Source: Ruminococcaceae bacterium P7 (lineage in GTDB: Bacteria; Bacillota; Clostridia; Oscillospirales; Acutalibacteraceae). Taken from it: a stretch of 64,000 nucleotides of DNA. Shown in pieces: positions 61,851 to 64,000 of this stretch. The stretch spans positions 1 through 64,000 of the forward strand of contig FMUA01000002.1 in NCBI GenBank assembly GCA_900100595.1, in the 5' to 3' direction. The notes under the pieces were generated by a model. It had not been told where the DNA came from. It ran no database searches and saw only the letters and a program-made list of their open reading frames with translations. Both the position numbers and the translations under genes were made by a program. Positions within the stretch are counted from its first letter, which is position 1; every line of letters starts with the position of its first letter.

Positions 61851-63569
61851 ATGAAAGAAAAAATATTGAAAGCGATTAAAAGCAAGCTGACCTTCGCGGT
61901 AGTGCTGAACCTGCTGATCATGAGCTTCTGCATTCTCGTCACCTCGTTCACCTACACGAATGGAAAGGACTTTTACAATTCAATATTCATTTGTCAAAAC
62001 CACTTCTACTACAGCAGCGAAATCAACTATATTCTCGCGGTCATCATCGGAACGATCCAGTATGCTGTCACAGACATCAACGCCTTTGTGCTGGTGGAGG
62101 TCGGACTGTCCTTTGCGGCGTTCACCTCCATCACCTATGTTTTTGCGGACAAGTTCAACTTCCGCAAGTCGTTTGTGTTCTCTATGGTTATCAATATTCT
62201 CTTTGCGCTTAACCACTATTCGACCATAGACAGCAATAAAACCGCCACGCTTCTGCTCGCGGGCGGATTTCTGATGATTCTCAACGCTATCCGCAACAAG
62301 CGTTATAACCTTCCCTGCTGGATCGGCGTTGCGGAAATTCTCTTCGGCGCGTTCTACAATATCGTGTATTTCTTCGTCGCGCTGGGCTTTGGCGTCGCCT
62401 TTTTCCTCGGCGATATGATCGCCAAGAAAAAGTTCAGACTGGATTTTCAGAAGTTTTTCTGGTATTTCCGGCCGTATTTGCTCATGTTCCTCTTTGTGAC
62501 GCTCGTCACGCTGGGACTGACGCAGTTTTCCTATTCCATCAACCACTCCTCTGAGGAAAGCGCCGATTATTACAGGTATTCCACGCTCAAGGATTCCATC
62601 GATACCCTCCCCTTTCCCGACTATTCGGAGCATGCCGAGGAATTTTCGGAGGTCGGCATCGAAAGCGACTGCGAATATGAGCTGCTGAAAAACGGCTATT
62701 ACGATGACAGCAAGGCGCTCAACATCACTTCGCTCGAGCTCGTCAGCGATATTCAGCAGCGGGAAAGCGACAAGACCGTGCTCTATGCTCTGAACGACTG
62801 GTTCGAGGATATGCTCGGACATGTGATGGGGCTTGACGCCTTTCTGATCGCGGCGGTGGTGTATCTGCTGATCTCAGCGGTGTTCATCGTCTATCACAAA
62901 AACCGATTCGCATTCTTCCCGCTGTTTTTTGTCATCGCGGCGTTTGCCGCTAGCGTGACCATCCGCTATCTCTTTGACGGCTCGGATTCACGGATTTACG
63001 GCATCTGGGTCATGATGATTGTCTTTTTGCTGTTCTCGTTCAACTTCGTGGGACTCCGCAGCAAGATGCCTGCAGAAAGACTGAGAACCCGCAACAGCTT
63101 TTTGATCATCTCCTGCGTGGCGTTGGTTCTTCTCTTCGGCGCCTACACCACCGTGTATATGCTCAATACCCCCAACCGTGAGAATGACGCGCCGTACAAC
63201 CTGATCACGGAGATCAACCGCCGTCCCGACTGCTACTACGTCATGGATTCGGCAAGCAAACAGGAATTTGACAAATATACCGAAAATTATATCCATCCGC
63301 TCTGGGGCTTCCGCGAGGGTTATCTGGAGAATCTTGACAGCTTCGGCTTCCATCATAATTACGAAATGCTGCGCAAGCGCAACCTCTCCTATAACATCTA
63401 TGAGGCGCTGCTCACCAACCGAAAAATTTATGTGGTGGACAAGTATATCACATTTAAAAAGGAAAAGTACTTCAACGTCAACTACGGCAAGAAGTATGAG
63501 AACATCTATTATCAGCTTGTCAAGGAGCTGGATGATTACAAAATCTACGAGGTCGTCGTAGAAAGATAA
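61851..63569 (+). CDS. Polytopic membrane protein of unknown function (GT-C-like topology)
   Basis: 572 residues with about ten to eleven helices; the N-terminus is a signal-anchor-like KLTFAVVLNLLIMSFCILV. Soluble segments lie at roughly 230-310 and at the C-terminus (RRPDCYYVMDSASKQEFDKY). The topology recalls GT-C-type glycosyltransferases or GtrII-like proteins, but the acidic catalytic motif cannot be confirmed. It shares a transcript with the pseudokinase, suggesting a surface-envelope role. Confidence 0.7.
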   Translation: MKEKILKAIKSKLTFAVVLNLLIMSFCILVTSFTYTNGKDFYNSIFICQNHFYYSSEINYILAVIIGTIQYAVTDINAFVLVEVGLSFAAFTSITYVFADKFNFRKSFVFSMVINILFALNHYSTIDSNKTATLLLAGGFLMILNAIRNKRYNLPCWIGVAEILFGAFYNIVYFFVALGFGVAFFLGDMIAKKKFRLDFQKFFWYFRPYLLMFLFVTLVTLGLTQFSYSINHSSEESADYYRYSTLKDSIDTLPFPDYSEHAEEFSEVGIESDCEYELLKNGYYDDSKALNITSLELVSDIQQRESDKTVLYALNDWFEDMLGHVMGLDAFLIAAVVYLLISAVFIVYHKNRFAFFPLFFVIAAFAASVTIRYLFDGSDSRIYGIWVMMIVFLLFSFNFVGLRSKMPAERLRTRNSFLIISCVALVLLFGAYTTVYMLNTPNRENDAPYNLITEINRRPDCYYVMDSASKQEFDKYTENYIHPLWGFREGYLENLDSFGFHHNYEMLRKRNLSYNIYEALLTNRKIYVVDKYITFKKEKYFNVNYGKKYENIYYQLVKELDDYKIYEVVVER

Positions 63570-63579
63570 GCTCAGACGA

Positions 63580-63608
63580 AAAGCCTGACCGTTCATCGGT
63601 CAGGCTTT
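63580..63608. terminator. Bidirectional terminator at 3' ends of convergent genes
   Basis: Perfect stem AAAGCCTGACCG/CGGTCAGGCTTT with 5-base loop, then ATTTTTTG on the plus strand. The loop and 3' arm contain the stop codon of the minus-strand pseudouridine synthase gene. Confidence 0.88.
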
Positions 63609-64000
63609 ATTTTTTGTATGATTCGGTTCATATCTTCGGGAATCGGCGCGTCCAGAACAAGCTCCTCTCCCGTGACGGGATGGTGAAAGCTCATGGAACC
63701 GCAGTGCAGCGCCTGTCGGGAAATCAGCTCCGTACTGCAGCCGTAGAGGTCATCCCCGAGCAGCGGATGTCCGAGGTGGCTCATATGACAGCGGATCTGG
63801 TGAGTTCTTCCCGTTTCCAGCCACAGCCGCAGCAGCGTGATGCTGTCAGTGTGAAAGATGCTCTGATAATGCGTTACCGACGGGCTGCCGTCCGCACGGA
63901 CGCAGCGGACGATTTTGGAGTCGTCCCGCAGACCGATCGGGGCGTCAACGGTGCCCTCTCCGTCAAGGCAGCCGTGAACCAAGGCGAAATAGGTCTTGTG
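63593..64000 (-). CDS. RluA-family pseudouridine synthase (partial, N-terminus off right edge)
   Basis: About 135 C-terminal residues are present, starting KTYFALVHG. The conserved ETGRTHQIRCHMSHLGHPLL and GDDLYG identify the RluA family of rRNA/tRNA pseudouridine synthases. The catalytic-Asp region lies outside the window, so the RluA-D subgroup and the target are unknown. Confidence 0.92.
   Translation of the reverse strand, partial: HKTYFALVHGCLDGEGTVDAPIGLRDDSKIVRCVRADGSPSVTHYQSIFHTDSITLLRLWLETGRTHQIRCHMSHLGHPLLGDDLYGCSTELISRQALHCGSMSFHHPVTGEELVLDAPIPEDMNRIIQKIKPDR

Noticed and set aside
1..64000. CRISPR arrays, tRNA or rRNA genes, prophage modules
   Set aside because: No regularly spaced repeats, no tRNA cloverleaf or rRNA sequence, and no phage structural genes were seen; apart from the left 1.3 kb the window reads as ordinary chromosome.

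Overview
The window looks like a chromosomal segment of an endospore-forming, low-oxygen Clostridia-class Firmicute, probably near the Ruminococcaceae/Oscillospiraceae (the family is inference). Evidence: the spore-linked run spoVB-mazG-hup-rqcP-yabP-yabQ-divIC-yabR, a gerA-type germination operon, Rex, HPr kinase, long-form HPF, HemZ, ArgR, and very short AT-rich intergenic gaps with strong GGAGG ribosome sites. Codon third positions are G/C-rich, which creates many long antisense shadow frames that are not genes. No rRNA, tRNA or CRISPR array is visible.

Layout. 1-1.4 kb: the end of an insertion sequence cutting off a large serine recombinase. 1.4-6 kb (minus): htrA, and typA with a zinc-ribbon exonuclease. 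6.2-12.3 kb (plus): aconitase, NADP isocitrate dehydrogenase, rex, comEC. 12.3-18.3 kb (minus): a five-gene operon from one consensus promoter, containing an AMP-forming ligase, an acyl carrier protein, a LysA/BtrK-like PLP decarboxylase, an MBOAT acyltransferase and an SGNH protein. It resembles a dlt operon that makes its acyl group on the carrier protein, and is the most novel system here. 18.4-25.6 kb (minus): rlmL, hpf, then the sporulation/division cluster. 25.8-43.1 kb (minus): a tightly packed housekeeping run hprK-murB-rapZ-whiA-xseB-ispA-dxs-tlyA-nadK-argR-recN-recJ-relA-dtd-mbl-hemZ, with many start/stop overlaps. 43.2-46.3 kb: gerA-like operon, divergent from a DUF421/DUF4363 pair. 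47.5-56.1 kb (minus): secDF, aspartate aminotransferase, an isolated Wzz/tyrosine-kinase pair, and asd-dapA-dapB. 56.3-63.6 kb (plus): queA-tgt, yajC, a small membrane protein, a transmembrane PASTA/YARHG pseudokinase and a polytopic membrane protein. The right edge cuts an RluA-family pseudouridine synthase.

The genes support central carbon and redox balance (acn-icd-rex), lysine/diaminopimelate and cell-wall supply (asd-dapA-dapB, murB, ispA/dxs), stringent response and DNA repair (relA, recN, recJ), protein export (secDF, yajC), sporulation and germination, and cell-surface modification (the dlt-like operon, Wzz/kinase pair, PASTA protein). Several leaders contain dyads that could be regulatory: the asd leader, the dapA-dapB gap, the secDF and hprK promoters, and the decarboxylase-MBOAT gap.
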